Part shown: positions 44,983-53,127 of the stretch, in pieces
Position numbering within the stretch: the first letter of the stretch is position 1
How the letters are laid out: every line of letters starts with the position of its first letter
Translations under genes and position numbers: made by a program
Origin: Streptomyces sp. H39-S7
GTDB lineage: Bacteria > Actinomycetota > Actinomycetes > Streptomycetales > Streptomycetaceae
Reading direction: 5' to 3'
Assembly (NCBI RefSeq): GCF_027158205.1
Contig: NZ_JAPVLU010000041.1
Location: 1 to 64,000 of the forward strand
Length of the DNA: 64,000 nt
Notes under the pieces: model-generated
The model's database searches: none
Told to the model about the DNA's origin: nothing
The model's input: only the letters and a program-made list of their open reading frames with translations

Positions 44983-45924
44983 TCAGCGGAGGGGGAGCTG
45001 CTCGGCGCTCTCTTCCGCGCGGAGGCGGTCCATGACGCCGGTGAGCCGGTCGCTGGACAAGGTGATTCCGTGCGCCCTTACGGCCTTGGTGACCACGGTC
45101 CGGCTCAGCAGCCCGGCGTCGGTCGCTGCTTGGCGGCCGATGGCGAGCAGATCGTCCAGGGACGCCCCCGGCGGACGCCCGGCGGGCTTGCCGGCGGTCA
45201 GTCCACCGGAACTTCCGGTCGGGCTGTCACCTGCTGAGGTCACCTCGTTCTGGGGTTCGTCCACAGTGAAGTGTCCGGCCACCTCCTGGACTGAGAAGTC
45301 TTTGGGCGAGGCAGGGGGCTGGCTATCCACATCCCTGTCTTCGACGAGATCGGCGGCGGCTTCGTCGAAGGGCGGGGTGCTGGCGGTCGGCGTCGGTTCG
45401 TCCCCACTGGGTCGAATTCCGGTCACCGCGTCGTGTGGTTCGCAGTGATCGGCAGGGATTCCGTGCAGGGGAGCGTCCGTCGTATGGCGGGCGATGAGGA
45501 TGTGGAGGTGAACGGCTCCGGCCAGGGCCAGCGGGGCGAGCATGGCCAGGAGGCCGACGGGGACGTTACCCAGGTGAAGGTCACCGGTGGCGCCTTGCTG
45601 ATTGAGCCGCACCGCGTGGAGGGCGTTGGCCCAGACACTAGCCGTGGTCGCGATGCCGAACAGGGCCCACACGTACAGGCGGGCGTGGAAGGGAGCGGTG
45701 CGTAGGACCAGGAGGGCGCGGACGCCATAGGCGATGAAGCCGTCGATCACGAGCGGGAAGAGGTAGGTGAGGATCCCACGGACGTGGATGGCGACGGCCA
45801 TCTGCTGGAGGGCGTCGTAGGACAAGGCGCATCCGGCGGCGCCTAGGGTCAAGATCGCTGCTCGGTCCCAGCCGGTGGCGCGTTGGCTGGTGCCGGTGTT
45901 GGTGCGTAGGGCGAGCGGGGGCAT
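44983..45924 (-). CDS. DUF2637 membrane protein (Spd/transfer accessory)
   Basis: 313 residues. The first 150 contain four membrane helices in the DUF2637 pattern (ILTLGAAGCALSYDALQQMA, then YLFPLVIDGFIAYGVRALLV and LAMLAPLALAGAVHLHILIA). The rest is an acidic linker and a C-terminal DNA-binding-like region (ASLDDLLAIGRQAATDAG). Proteins of this type accompany Streptomyces plasmid transfer or replication genes. ATG at 45924 has CGGAG about 11 bp upstream; a start at 45984 is also open. Confidence 0.78.
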   Translation of the reverse strand: MPPLALRTNTGTSQRATGWDRAAILTLGAAGCALSYDALQQMAVAIHVRGILTYLFPLVIDGFIAYGVRALLVLRTAPFHARLYVWALFGIATTASVWANALHAVRLNQQGATGDLHLGNVPVGLLAMLAPLALAGAVHLHILIARHTTDAPLHGIPADHCEPHDAVTGIRPSGDEPTPTASTPPFDEAAADLVEDRDVDSQPPASPKDFSVQEVAGHFTVDEPQNEVTSAGDSPTGSSGGLTAGKPAGRPPGASLDDLLAIGRQAATDAGLLSRTVVTKAVRAHGITLSSDRLTGVMDRLRAEESAEQLPLR

Positions 45925-45953
45925 GCGGAGTTCTCCGTGGGTGGTTTCAGGGG

Positions 45954-46149
45954 CGTTCACGGCGTTCACGGCAGGGGCGTACACGCGAGCCCCCTTCTAA
46001 AGGGGGGCTCGCGCGTGGACGCTGGGGTGCGTGGACGGCGTGTACGGTCGCGTGAACGTTTGACCTGCGGTTTTGCGGCGAGCGTGGACGCTCTGGGCGC
46101 GCTGTGGACCCATGTGCGCGGGAGGGGCGCGTGTACGCCCCCGTGTACG
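45954..46149. repeat. Ten-copy CGTGNACG iteron array, candidate oriV
   Basis: Exact copies of CGTGNACG or its complement start at 45954, 45963, 45978, 46014, 46030, 46039, 46051, 46083, 46130 and 46142. The first three point one way and the other seven the other way. A hairpin with 10-bp arms (GCGAGCCCCC, 45985-45994 and 46003-46012) sits at the change of orientation, and the flanking iterons extend the symmetry. The array lies between the DUF2637 gene and the DnaB-like helicase stop. It probably binds a replication initiator of the excised element. Confidence 0.75.
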
Positions 46150-46172
46150 GTCCTGACGCCCGTAGGGCGGGG

Positions 46173-47711
46173 TTAGGAGACGGCGCCGATGTGGCGTACC
46201 GAGGCGCGGTAGCGGGCCTGCTGGCCACCCCCGCTGCCGCCTGCCGTGCCTTCCGCCTTGACCGCGAGACCGGCTTTGGCCAGGCGCTCCAGGGTGCGCC
46301 TGGCCTTCTCACTGGCGGCGCGGTCGGGGTTGCTGTCGCCGCTTTGAATGGTGGCCAGCTCGCGGACGGTCAGGCCGTCGGGGCGCTGGCGCAGGATCGC
46401 GACCGGGTCGAGGGCTGGGTCGACCTGCGAGGTGCCGCGTTCGTGGTCGTGGAGGACCTGGAGGGGGCCGACTTCACCGGTCGGGCACTTGAGGTGGTGG
46501 AGCGTGACGGCGGGGTCACCGGCCTCTCCTCCGATGAACAGGATGCTGCCTGCCCCGGAAGTGAGCCAGGTGGAGCCGTAGACGCGGTCGAGGGTCGGCC
46601 GCTGGGCGCGGGGTGCGCCTTCGGTGGCCTTGCGCTGGTGGTGGAGCTCCATGACCTCAACGCCCTGACGGATGGCTCGCTGGCGGGCGTTGTTGTAGGC
46701 GACGGCGAGGGCGTCGTCGACCAGGGTGCTGACCGCGTCCTTGAGGCTGTCGATCACGATCGTGTCGGCCTGGTGGGCGGCGGCGAGGTCGGCGAGGAGG
46801 TCGGGTTCCTTGTCCAGGGTGGCGGGCAGTGGGCCCTGCCAGACGGCCAGCCCGTCGCGCACGCGCGACATGTGAGCGGGCTCGATCCGTCGGGCCAGGG
46901 CTCGGGCGATCTGCTGGGGCCGGTCCATGGCCAGGTACAGCACGCGCTTGCCCGGCGCGACCGGCATGTCCAGCACACCGCTTGCCAGTCCCAGGCGGGC
47001 CATGACCACCTGATGGGCCAGGGTCGTCTTCCCGACGCCAGGAGCTCCGACGATCATCAGACTCTCTCCGGACGCCCAGACCGTCTGCGCGCTCGTCCCC
47101 CACAGGGGCTGTTTGTCGGCGCCGGTCTCGGTGACGAACCGCCAGCCGTCGACGATGTAGCGCGACAGCCGTCCCTGTCCTGAGGCCAGGGCGCGTTCGC
47201 GCTCGGCCCGGACCTCCGACTCGACCTCGCTGCGGATCAGGTCCGGGTCCGCTCCGGGTTCCATCGTGCGCTGGACGGTGCGGATGCTGGAGGTGCGCAG
47301 GCGCCGCAGGTCGGCGAGCTTGCGCACGATGCCGGCGTAGTGCTCGGCGCCGCTGACCGAGGGTGTGGCGCCGGCGATCTGGTGCAGGTAGGAGGCGCCG
47401 CCGACCCGCTGCAGGTCGTCCTGCTCGCGCAGCTGGTTGCACAGGACGATCGGATCTGTGGGCTTGTCCTCGCTGCGCAAGGTGAGGAGGGCGTGCCAGA
47501 TCGACTCGTGGGCCGGGCGGTAGAAGTCGGCGCCGTCGAGCAGGTGGCGCACGGCGTCGATGACGTCCGGGTGGTGCATACAGGCGCCGAGCACAGCGGC
47601 CTCGGCGGCCACGTCGTGCGGGGGTACCGCCGTTATGTCCGGAGATGGCGGGTGGCTGCCGTTCTCCCGGAGGTGTGGCGCGTTCGACCGGGGTTCGTCC
47701 ATACTGGACAC
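46173..47711 (-). CDS. DnaB-like replicative helicase
   Basis: 512 residues. The N-terminal DnaB domain (HDVAAEAAVLGACMHHPDVI to ADFYRPAHESIWHALL) is followed by a RecA-like ATPase with Walker A GAPGVGKT (222-229) and Walker B DTIVIDSLKD, then a C-terminal winged helix (about 430-505). The ATPase part is closer to RepA-type hexamers than to chromosomal DnaB. GTG start with GAGGAG about 6 bp upstream. It faces the iteron array with its 3' end. With no other Rep gene present, it is the likely replication protein of the element. Confidence 0.85.
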   Translation of the reverse strand: MSSMDEPRSNAPHLRENGSHPPSPDITAVPPHDVAAEAAVLGACMHHPDVIDAVRHLLDGADFYRPAHESIWHALLTLRSEDKPTDPIVLCNQLREQDDLQRVGGASYLHQIAGATPSVSGAEHYAGIVRKLADLRRLRTSSIRTVQRTMEPGADPDLIRSEVESEVRAERERALASGQGRLSRYIVDGWRFVTETGADKQPLWGTSAQTVWASGESLMIVGAPGVGKTTLAHQVVMARLGLASGVLDMPVAPGKRVLYLAMDRPQQIARALARRIEPAHMSRVRDGLAVWQGPLPATLDKEPDLLADLAAAHQADTIVIDSLKDAVSTLVDDALAVAYNNARQRAIRQGVEVMELHHQRKATEGAPRAQRPTLDRVYGSTWLTSGAGSILFIGGEAGDPAVTLHHLKCPTGEVGPLQVLHDHERGTSQVDPALDPVAILRQRPDGLTVRELATIQSGDSNPDRAASEKARRTLERLAKAGLAVKAEGTAGGSGGGQQARYRASVRHIGAVS

Positions 47712-47736
47712 GAAGCTCCTCGCTCGCGGGCCGTAC

Positions 47737-47784
47737 GGGACGGCGAATCCCAGGCCACGCGGGTAAATCGTTCAGGGATGGGCG
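47737..47784 (-). promoter_or_regulatory. Two-block control sequence upstream of the helicase
   Basis: Block 1 is 47765-47784 and block 2 is 47737-47751. Read towards the helicase, both are identical to the blocks upstream of xis (48566-48585 and 48600-48614). Block 2 ends 25 bp before the helicase GTG and the blocks are 13 bp apart. Confidence 0.75.
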
Positions 47785-47975
47785 GTTGTGAGTGTGCGAG
47801 CTTGGCCCTCGGCGTTCGTAGCGCCGGGGGCTTTTTGCGTTCACCTCCCTCCGGGGTCAACGACCACGGTACCGGAAACGTTCCGCATTGCAACGCTTGC
47901 ATTCGTCTCCGCAATGGTGTTTCCTTGTCATCATCGCCCCGGCTGTCCGCCGGGCCCGGTCGAGGAGGTGGAGCC

Positions 47976-48518
47976 GTGAGCGACGAAGGCGCGTCTCGCG
48001 CAGGGCAGGACCGGCCGCTGCCAGAGGAGTACGTCGCCGAGCGCATCAAGCTCGAACGCGAGGCGCGCGGCTGGAGCACGGTCACGCTCGCCGAGCGGAT
48101 GGCCGAGGCCGGGCACGTCGTCAACCAGTCCGCGATCTGGCGCATCGAGAGCGGCAAGCCCCGTCGGCGGGTCAACCTCGACGAGGCGCTCGGCTTCTGC
48201 AAGGTCTTCGACCTCACCCTCGAAGAGCTGAGCAGCCCGCCCGGCCAGCTAGCCAATCCGCTGGTCCGCCGTCTTATCGGCGAGTACGTCGACAGATGGA
48301 AGGAATGGCGGGCGCTGGGCAAGGACATGCGCCGGATCCAGGACGACCTCAAGGCGTACACCGACGCCAACCCGAACCAGGAAGACATGGTCAAGGGGCT
48401 CCTCACGCATGAGATGGCCGTCGCCTCCAACGGCGAGTTCCATCACCACAACGCCGCTCCGCCCAAGCTCCGCAGTTTCCTCGGCGACCGTATGAACGGC
48501 CCGACCGACAACAACTGA
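47976..48518 (+). CDS. XRE-family regulator of the element core
   Basis: 180 residues, GTG start with GAGGAGG upstream. Helix-turn-helix in residues about 19-75 (RIKLEREARGWSTVTLAERM, VNQSAIWRIESGKPRR). The rest is helical (VRRLIGEYVDRWKEWRALGK), likely for dimerisation, with a His-rich stretch FHHHN. It lies between the helicase and xis-int, each preceded by the same 20-bp block, which makes it the best candidate for the factor binding there. An SOS-cleavage or metallopeptidase domain is not visible. Confidence 0.82.
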   Translation: MSDEGASRAGQDRPLPEEYVAERIKLEREARGWSTVTLAERMAEAGHVVNQSAIWRIESGKPRRRVNLDEALGFCKVFDLTLEELSSPPGQLANPLVRRLIGEYVDRWKEWRALGKDMRRIQDDLKAYTDANPNQEDMVKGLLTHEMAVASNGEFHHHNAAPPKLRSFLGDRMNGPTDNN

Positions 48519-48565
48519 AACGGTGCCGCGCTGCTACGAACAGCGCGGCATCTGTTCGAACCAGT

Positions 48566-48614
48566 CGCCCATCCCTGAACGATTTCACCGGCCGACCCCG
48601 GGATTCGCCGTCCC
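48566..48614 (+). promoter_or_regulatory. Two-block control sequence upstream of xis
   Basis: Block 1 at 48566-48585 (CGCCCATCCCTGAACGATTT) is an exact inverted copy of 47765-47784; block 2 at 48600-48614 (GGGATTCGCCGTCCC) of 47737-47751. The blocks are 14 bp apart and block 2 ends 26 bp before the xis ATG. Confidence 0.75.
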
Positions 48615-48640
48615 ACGGTCAGCCAGAAGAGGAACCTCCC

Positions 48641-48859
48641 ATGCCCGCCAGCACTGCCACCACCGTCATCGAGCGGAAGTGGTTCACCACCGCCGAGGTC
48701 GCCGAGATGCTCAACTTCGGCCTGTCCAAGACCAAGGCACTCGTCCACTCGGGCGCCATCCGCTCAGTCCTCATCGGCCGCAGCCGCCGCATCCTGCCCG
48801 TCTGGGTCGACGAGTACGTTGCCCGGGTCGTCGCCGACGACATGGAGCTGACGGCATGA
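48641..48859 (+). CDS. xis: Excisionase (helix-turn-helix Xis)
   Basis: 72 residues, ATG start with AGAGGAA upstream. Winged helix-turn-helix of the excisionase type: FTTAEVAEMLNFGLSKTKAL, then a wing LIGRSRRILPVWVDEY. It overlaps int by ATGA, so both are made together. It should favour excision from tRNA-Pro. Confidence 0.9.
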   Translation: MPASTATTVIERKWFTTAEVAEMLNFGLSKTKALVHSGAIRSVLIGRSRRILPVWVDEYVARVVADDMELTA

Positions 48860-50163
48860 GCGGCAAACGCGGTAACGGCGAGGGGTCCATCTACCCCTAC
48901 AAGAACGGCTTCGCCGCCTACGCCTGGGTGACCACGCCCATGGGCAAGCGCGCCCGCAAGTACGTCTACGGCAAGACCCGCCCCGAGGTCCACGACAAGT
49001 GGCTCAAGCTCCACACGGCGGCCAAGGCCGGCCCGGTGGCCACCAGCACACCGACGCTGGAGAGCTTCCTCGCCCACTGGCTGAAGGCCGAGGTGGAGGT
49101 CAACCTCAAGCCGCTCACCGCCGCGACCTACGAGACGGTGGTCCGCCTCTACATAACGCCCCTCCTCGGCGCCAAGCGCGTTGACCGGCTCAACGTCCGA
49201 GACGTGCGCGAGTGGCTGAACAAGCTCGCCGCCACCTGCCAATGCTGCGCGCAGGGCAAGGACGAGGCCCGACCCGAGGAGCGACGCCGCTGCTGCGCGA
49301 TCGGCAAATGTTGCGGCAAGGTGCTGGCCAAGCGGTCGGTCGGCGACGCCCGGACCGTGCTGCGCAGCGCCCTCACCTACGCAATGAGCGAGGAGATGAT
49401 CTCCCGCAACGTCGCCCAGCTCGTCAAAATGGCCAAGCCCCGCAGCCGCAAGGTCATCCCCTGGTCGGTCGAGGAGGCCAGCCGCTTCCTCGAATCAGCG
49501 CGGACCGCCCGCGACCCGCTTTACGGCGCGTACGTGATGATCCTGGTCCTGGGGCTCCGCAAAGGGGAGGTGCTCGGGCTGGAATGGTCGAACGTGCTGC
49601 TCGACCGCAACGAGGTCCTCATCCAGAAGCAGCTCCAGCGGGTACGCCGCCAGCTGCTGCACTCCGAGACCAAGACCGACGCCTCGGAGGCACTGCTCCC
49701 GCTGCCGGACATCTGCAGGGCGGCGCTGCTGCTGCGGCAGAAGAGCCGCGACGCCCACAAGCTCGCCGCCCGCGAGCTGTGGACCGAGTCGGACATGGTC
49801 TTCACCACCCGCTACGGGACGCCGGTCGAGCCCCGGAACTTCAACCGGCGCTTCGCGTTCCGCTGCGCCGAAGCCGGGGTCCGGCTGATCCGCGTCCACG
49901 ACACCCGTCACACCTGCGGCTCGCTGCTGGCGGCCCTGGACGTCCACCCGCGCATCGCGATGCAGATCCTCCGGCACACGCAGATCTCGGTGACCATGGA
50001 GGTCTACACGCACATTCCGTCCGAGCAGACCCGCGACGCTCTGCGCAAGCTCGGGGCGACGCTCGAAGGTGGGCTGGCGGACCTGGCGGATCTGGCGGAG
50101 GCTGAGCTGGACGAGGGCGTGCCCGATCCGGCAGCCGAGGAAGGTCGCCAGCAGCCGGAGTAG
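48856..50163 (+). CDS. int: Tyrosine site-specific integrase
   Basis: 435 residues. N-terminal arm-binding domain (NGEGSIYPYKNGFAAYAWVT), core-binding domain, then a catalytic domain with Arg in GLRKGEVLGLEW, HDTRHT and the terminal LRHTQISVTMEVYTH that holds the last His and the Tyr nucleophile. A Cys-rich insertion (CQCCAQGKDEARPEERRRCC, then CCGK) suggests zinc binding. All catalytic residues are present. The acidic tail resembles the remnant at 50961-51062. Confidence 0.93.
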   Translation: MSGKRGNGEGSIYPYKNGFAAYAWVTTPMGKRARKYVYGKTRPEVHDKWLKLHTAAKAGPVATSTPTLESFLAHWLKAEVEVNLKPLTAATYETVVRLYITPLLGAKRVDRLNVRDVREWLNKLAATCQCCAQGKDEARPEERRRCCAIGKCCGKVLAKRSVGDARTVLRSALTYAMSEEMISRNVAQLVKMAKPRSRKVIPWSVEEASRFLESARTARDPLYGAYVMILVLGLRKGEVLGLEWSNVLLDRNEVLIQKQLQRVRRQLLHSETKTDASEALLPLPDICRAALLLRQKSRDAHKLAARELWTESDMVFTTRYGTPVEPRNFNRRFAFRCAEAGVRLIRVHDTRHTCGSLLAALDVHPRIAMQILRHTQISVTMEVYTHIPSEQTRDALRKLGATLEGGLADLADLAEAELDEGVPDPAAEEGRQQPE

Positions 50164-50190
50164 TTGCTGTACCTCGCTGCGTTACCTCAC

Positions 50191-50230
50191 GCCAGAGGCC
50201 CCATCGGATATCTCCGATGGGGCCTCTGGC
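50191..50230. terminator. Hairpin after the element integrase
   Basis: Perfect 18-bp arms (50191-50208 and 50213-50230), 4-nt loop. Core and position match the hairpins at 25408 and 51131. It is followed by CTAGGTCAGG, a decayed version of the att start CTGGGTCGGG. Confidence 0.75.
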
Positions 50231-50256
50231 CTAGGTCAGGACACCGCTGCCCTTCG

Positions 50257-50637
50257 TCAGAAGGTGTTGGCGGTGAAAGGGCGCACCGGTTCCGCTACAA
50301 GGCCGAGCAGACGCTCGAATTCGGTGTACTCGTCCTTGCTCATGAGCTCGACGGCGTTGCCGAGGTTCTTCTCGGTGAGCTGCTGCATGAACGGGGCGAG
50401 GAAGCGCTGCAGGGTCTCCGGCGCGTCCACCGCTTCCTGCAGGTAATTCCGGTACCGGGTGTGCTGCATCCGTACTTCTTCACGTTCGGCACGGGTTGCC
50501 CCGAGGACACGAGCCTGTTCCTCCCTGCTGAACGGGCGTCCGTCACGGTGGGTCCATATGTCGGTGTTGGACAGGCGAATGAAGTCCGAGCTGCAGAGAA
50601 GGGCGACGATGTCAGGTCGGGGTGTGGGCGTGGTCAT
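50257..50637 (-). CDS. Hypothetical helical protein
   Basis: 126 residues, ATG with GAGGAG about 10 bp upstream. It contains DIVALLCSSDFIRLSNTDIW and a run of Arg/Glu-rich helix (SREEQARVLGATRAEREEV), then an amphipathic C-terminus. Codon use is normal for the region. Location between the active integrase and an integrase remnant suggests it belongs to the older inserted element. No known family. Confidence 0.6.
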   Translation of the reverse strand: MTTPTPRPDIVALLCSSDFIRLSNTDIWTHRDGRPFSREEQARVLGATRAEREEVRMQHTRYRNYLQEAVDAPETLQRFLAPFMQQLTEKNLGNAVELMSKDEYTEFERLLGLVAEPVRPFTANTF

Positions 50638-50960
50638 GCGGGGTGATGCTCCTCGTTGGTTGGGGAACACCAATGGTTCGGAGAATCGCCGGTTGGGCTA
50701 ACCGGCGATCGTCGGCTATGTTGCGCCAGCCTCCCCGGGTCGATGCCGACAGCTGGAGGGGTTCGATCCGTGCGGCCGGTGTGGCGGTCAGGCCCGCCGG
50801 CCATCCCGGCACTGTGCGGTCTGGGGCTTCTCGGGTGTGGCGGGCACGTGGGCGCTGCAGTGCAGCCGCCGCGGACCGCGTTGCGTTCCCCTTGTCCTGG
50901 TCCTGCCGGGCGGCGCTGCTGCCGCGCCAAGCGCGACCCGCACAGCTCGTTCCCCGCGAG

Positions 50961-51062
50961 CTGTCCGAGCAGATCCGCGGCGCCCTGCGCAAGCTCCGGG
51001 CGTCCTTCGGCGGTGGGCCGACGGATCAGGCGGCGGCCGAGCTGGAAGAGGAGGTCGTCTGA
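50961..51062 (+). pseudogene. C-terminal remnant of a second integrase
   Basis: The frame ending at 51062 encodes LSEQIRGALRKLRASFGGGP followed by an acidic tail, matching PSEQTRDALRKLGATLEGGL of the intact integrase. Nothing upstream resembles a catalytic domain. The following 100 bp (51076-51173) also match the DNA after the intact gene (50140-50232): GTTGCTGTAC, then a hairpin, then the att start. Confidence 0.8.
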
Positions 51063-51130
51063 CCTGGCGGTCGGTGAAGGTCGCTGACGGCCGGAGTGGT
51101 TGCTGTACTTTCCTGCGGTACAGCGCGAAA

Positions 51131-51162
51131 GAGGCCCTATCGGATCTCTCCGATAGGGCCTC
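51131..51162. terminator. Hairpin beside tRNA-Pro
   Basis: Perfect 14-bp arms (51131-51144 and 51149-51162), 4-nt loop TCTC, directly after the tRNA-Pro 3' end on the minus strand. Confidence 0.75.
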
Positions 51163-51169
51163 TGACCTG

Positions 51170-51245
<76 letters not shown>

Positions 51246-51355
51246 GTGCAACGAGATTTACTTTAGCGGACGGGGGGCCGGAGACGAAATCCGGTTTCTT
51301 CGGTGGTGGGGCGGGGGTGTGGCGGGGGTCACGGGCGGGGGGTTCGCCGGGGGGT

Positions 51356-52306
51356 TCACCGGGCCGGGTGGGGGGTCTTTCGGGGGGTGAGGGTGAGGAG
51401 GGTGGCTTCCGGGGGGCAGGCGAAGCGGATGGGGGTGTAGCGGTTGGCGCCGCAGCCTGCGGAGACGTGGAGGTAGGAGCGCTCGCGGCCCGCGGTGTGG
51501 GCCGACAGGCCCTTCACGCGCTTCGTGTCCAGGTCGCAGTTGGTGACGAGGGCGCCGTAGAAGGGGATGCAGAGCTGGCCGCCGTGGGTGTGGCCCGCGA
51601 GGATCAGGGGGTAGCGGTCGGCCGCGAAGGCGTCCAGGACCCGCAGGTACGGGGCGTGGACGATGGCGAGGCTGAGGTCCGCGGCGGGGTCCGGGCCGCC
51701 GGCGACCTCCGCGTAGCGGTCGCGCTTGATGTGCGGGTCGTCGAGGCCGGTGAGGGCGATCTCGATGCCGTCGTCGAGCTTGAGGTGGCCGCGGGTGTTG
51801 CTCAGGCCGACCCAGCCGGCGGCGTCGAACGCGTCGCGCAGGTCGCCCCACGGGTTGCGGATCACATGGGTGACCGGATCCGTCTTGCCGTTCAGCCCGT
51901 GCTGCCGGCGGGACTTCTCCAGGAGGTAGCGGCCCGGGTTGCGGAAGCGGGGCCCGTAGTAGTCGTTCGAGCCGAAGACGTACGCGCCGGGGAACTCCAT
52001 CAGCGGCCCGAGCGCGTCCAGGACCTCGGGGACGCCTTCCGGGTCGGAGAGGTTGTCACCGGTGTTGACGACCAGGTCGGGGCGCAGGCCCGCCAGGGAC
52101 TGCAGCCAGCGGCGCTTGGCGTTCTGGCCGGAGACCATGTGGATGTCGGACACCTGCAGGACCCGGATCGGCCGCATTCCGGCGGGCAGCACCGGGACGT
52201 CGAAGCGGCGCAGCCGGAAGGCCCGCGGTTCGATTCCGGCCGCATAGGCCACGCAGGCCGCGCCGACTGCCGTCACGCCGAGGGGAACTCCGTATCGCGC
52301 TCGCAT
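51356..52306 (-). CDS. Metallophosphoesterase
   Basis: 316 residues. N-terminal hydrophobic segment (about 6-24), then calcineurin-like motifs: VSDIHM, NTGDNL, GSNDYY and AGHTHGG. The usual GNHD is GSND, so the catalytic His of that motif is missing, a variant I believe also occurs in other Streptomyces members. It probably cleaves phosphoesters at the membrane. Its start overlaps the ATP-grasp gene upstream by 34 bp, which ties the three leftward genes together. Confidence 0.88.
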   Translation of the reverse strand: MRARYGVPLGVTAVGAACVAYAAGIEPRAFRLRRFDVPVLPAGMRPIRVLQVSDIHMVSGQNAKRRWLQSLAGLRPDLVVNTGDNLSDPEGVPEVLDALGPLMEFPGAYVFGSNDYYGPRFRNPGRYLLEKSRRQHGLNGKTDPVTHVIRNPWGDLRDAFDAAGWVGLSNTRGHLKLDDGIEIALTGLDDPHIKRDRYAEVAGGPDPAADLSLAIVHAPYLRVLDAFAADRYPLILAGHTHGGQLCIPFYGALVTNCDLDTKRVKGLSAHTAGRERSYLHVSAGCGANRYTPIRFACPPEATLLTLTPRKTPHPAR

Positions 52307-53127
52307 GCGTCCATCGTCGCAGATGAGATGAGGGTCGCCAGAGCGTGTGGCGCTCCGTTGCCGCCACGGAAGCCGGGAAAGGCGTTGATATCGACGATCA
52401 GAGGGGTTCCGGCCCTGTCCGCGATGACGTCCACGCCGTAGATGTCGAGGGCGAAGGCCCTGCCCGCCCGCAGCGCCAGGCCGTGCGCCCCGGGGGGAGG
52501 CGGGGGCTTGGCCGCGGTGGTTCGCGCGGCGTCCTGGGTTCCCAGCGGGGTCGGGCGGACGCCCGTGAAGACCTCGCCGGCGATCACCCAGAGCTTGTGG
52601 TCCCAGCCGTCGCCCGGTGTGAAGTCCTGGACGACGACCGGTTCGTCCGGCCACTCGCGGGCGAGTTCCCGCAGGCCGGCGGCGTCCTCGACCCTGGCGA
52701 CGACGTCCCCGCGCCGGTTGGCCCGGCTCTTGACGATGAACGGGTAGCCGGACGGCGGCGGCCCGGTGATCCGGGACAGGGGCGCGACGGCCCGGGTCCC
52801 GGGGAACGGCAGGTCCGCGGCCCGCGCGGTCTCCGCCATCCGGACCCGGTCCTGGCACACCTCGGTCGCCGCGGCCGAATTGACGACGCGCGCGCCGCGC
52901 CGCTCCAGGCTTCGGGCGAGCCGTATGGCGCGGGGCGTGTGCGATTTGAGGAGATAGACGTCGGCGAGCGACGCCGGTCCGGATTCCGGGACGGCGGCCG
53001 GGTCGGTGAACGAGACCTCGGCGTGGTGATGAATCGTCAGCAGGGCGGCGGTGGAGGCCAGTAGGGGGTGGTCCGGCTTGTCCGTCAGGAAGCAGACCCG
53101 CGCCGGAGCGGTGTCCGCGGTGGTCAT
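52273..53127 (-). CDS. ATP-grasp ligase, RimK-like
   Basis: 284 residues. The ATP-grasp pattern includes YPFIVKSRANRRG for nucleotide binding, VVVQDFTPGDGWDHKLWVIA, and the metal-binding VDINAFPGF near the end. Such enzymes join a carboxylate to an amine or phosphorylate an alcohol via an acyl phosphate. It overlaps the next ATP-grasp gene by 4 bp (ATGA) and the phosphoesterase by 34 bp. Substrate unknown; the N-terminal domain is short and lacks a LysW-binding feature. Confidence 0.85.
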   Translation of the reverse strand: MTTADTAPARVCFLTDKPDHPLLASTAALLTIHHHAEVSFTDPAAVPESGPASLADVYLLKSHTPRAIRLARSLERRGARVVNSAAATEVCQDRVRMAETARAADLPFPGTRAVAPLSRITGPPPSGYPFIVKSRANRRGDVVARVEDAAGLRELAREWPDEPVVVQDFTPGDGWDHKLWVIAGEVFTGVRPTPLGTQDAARTTAAKPPPPPGAHGLALRAGRAFALDIYGVDVIADRAGTPLIVDINAFPGFRGGNGAPHALATLISSATMDACERDTEFPSA

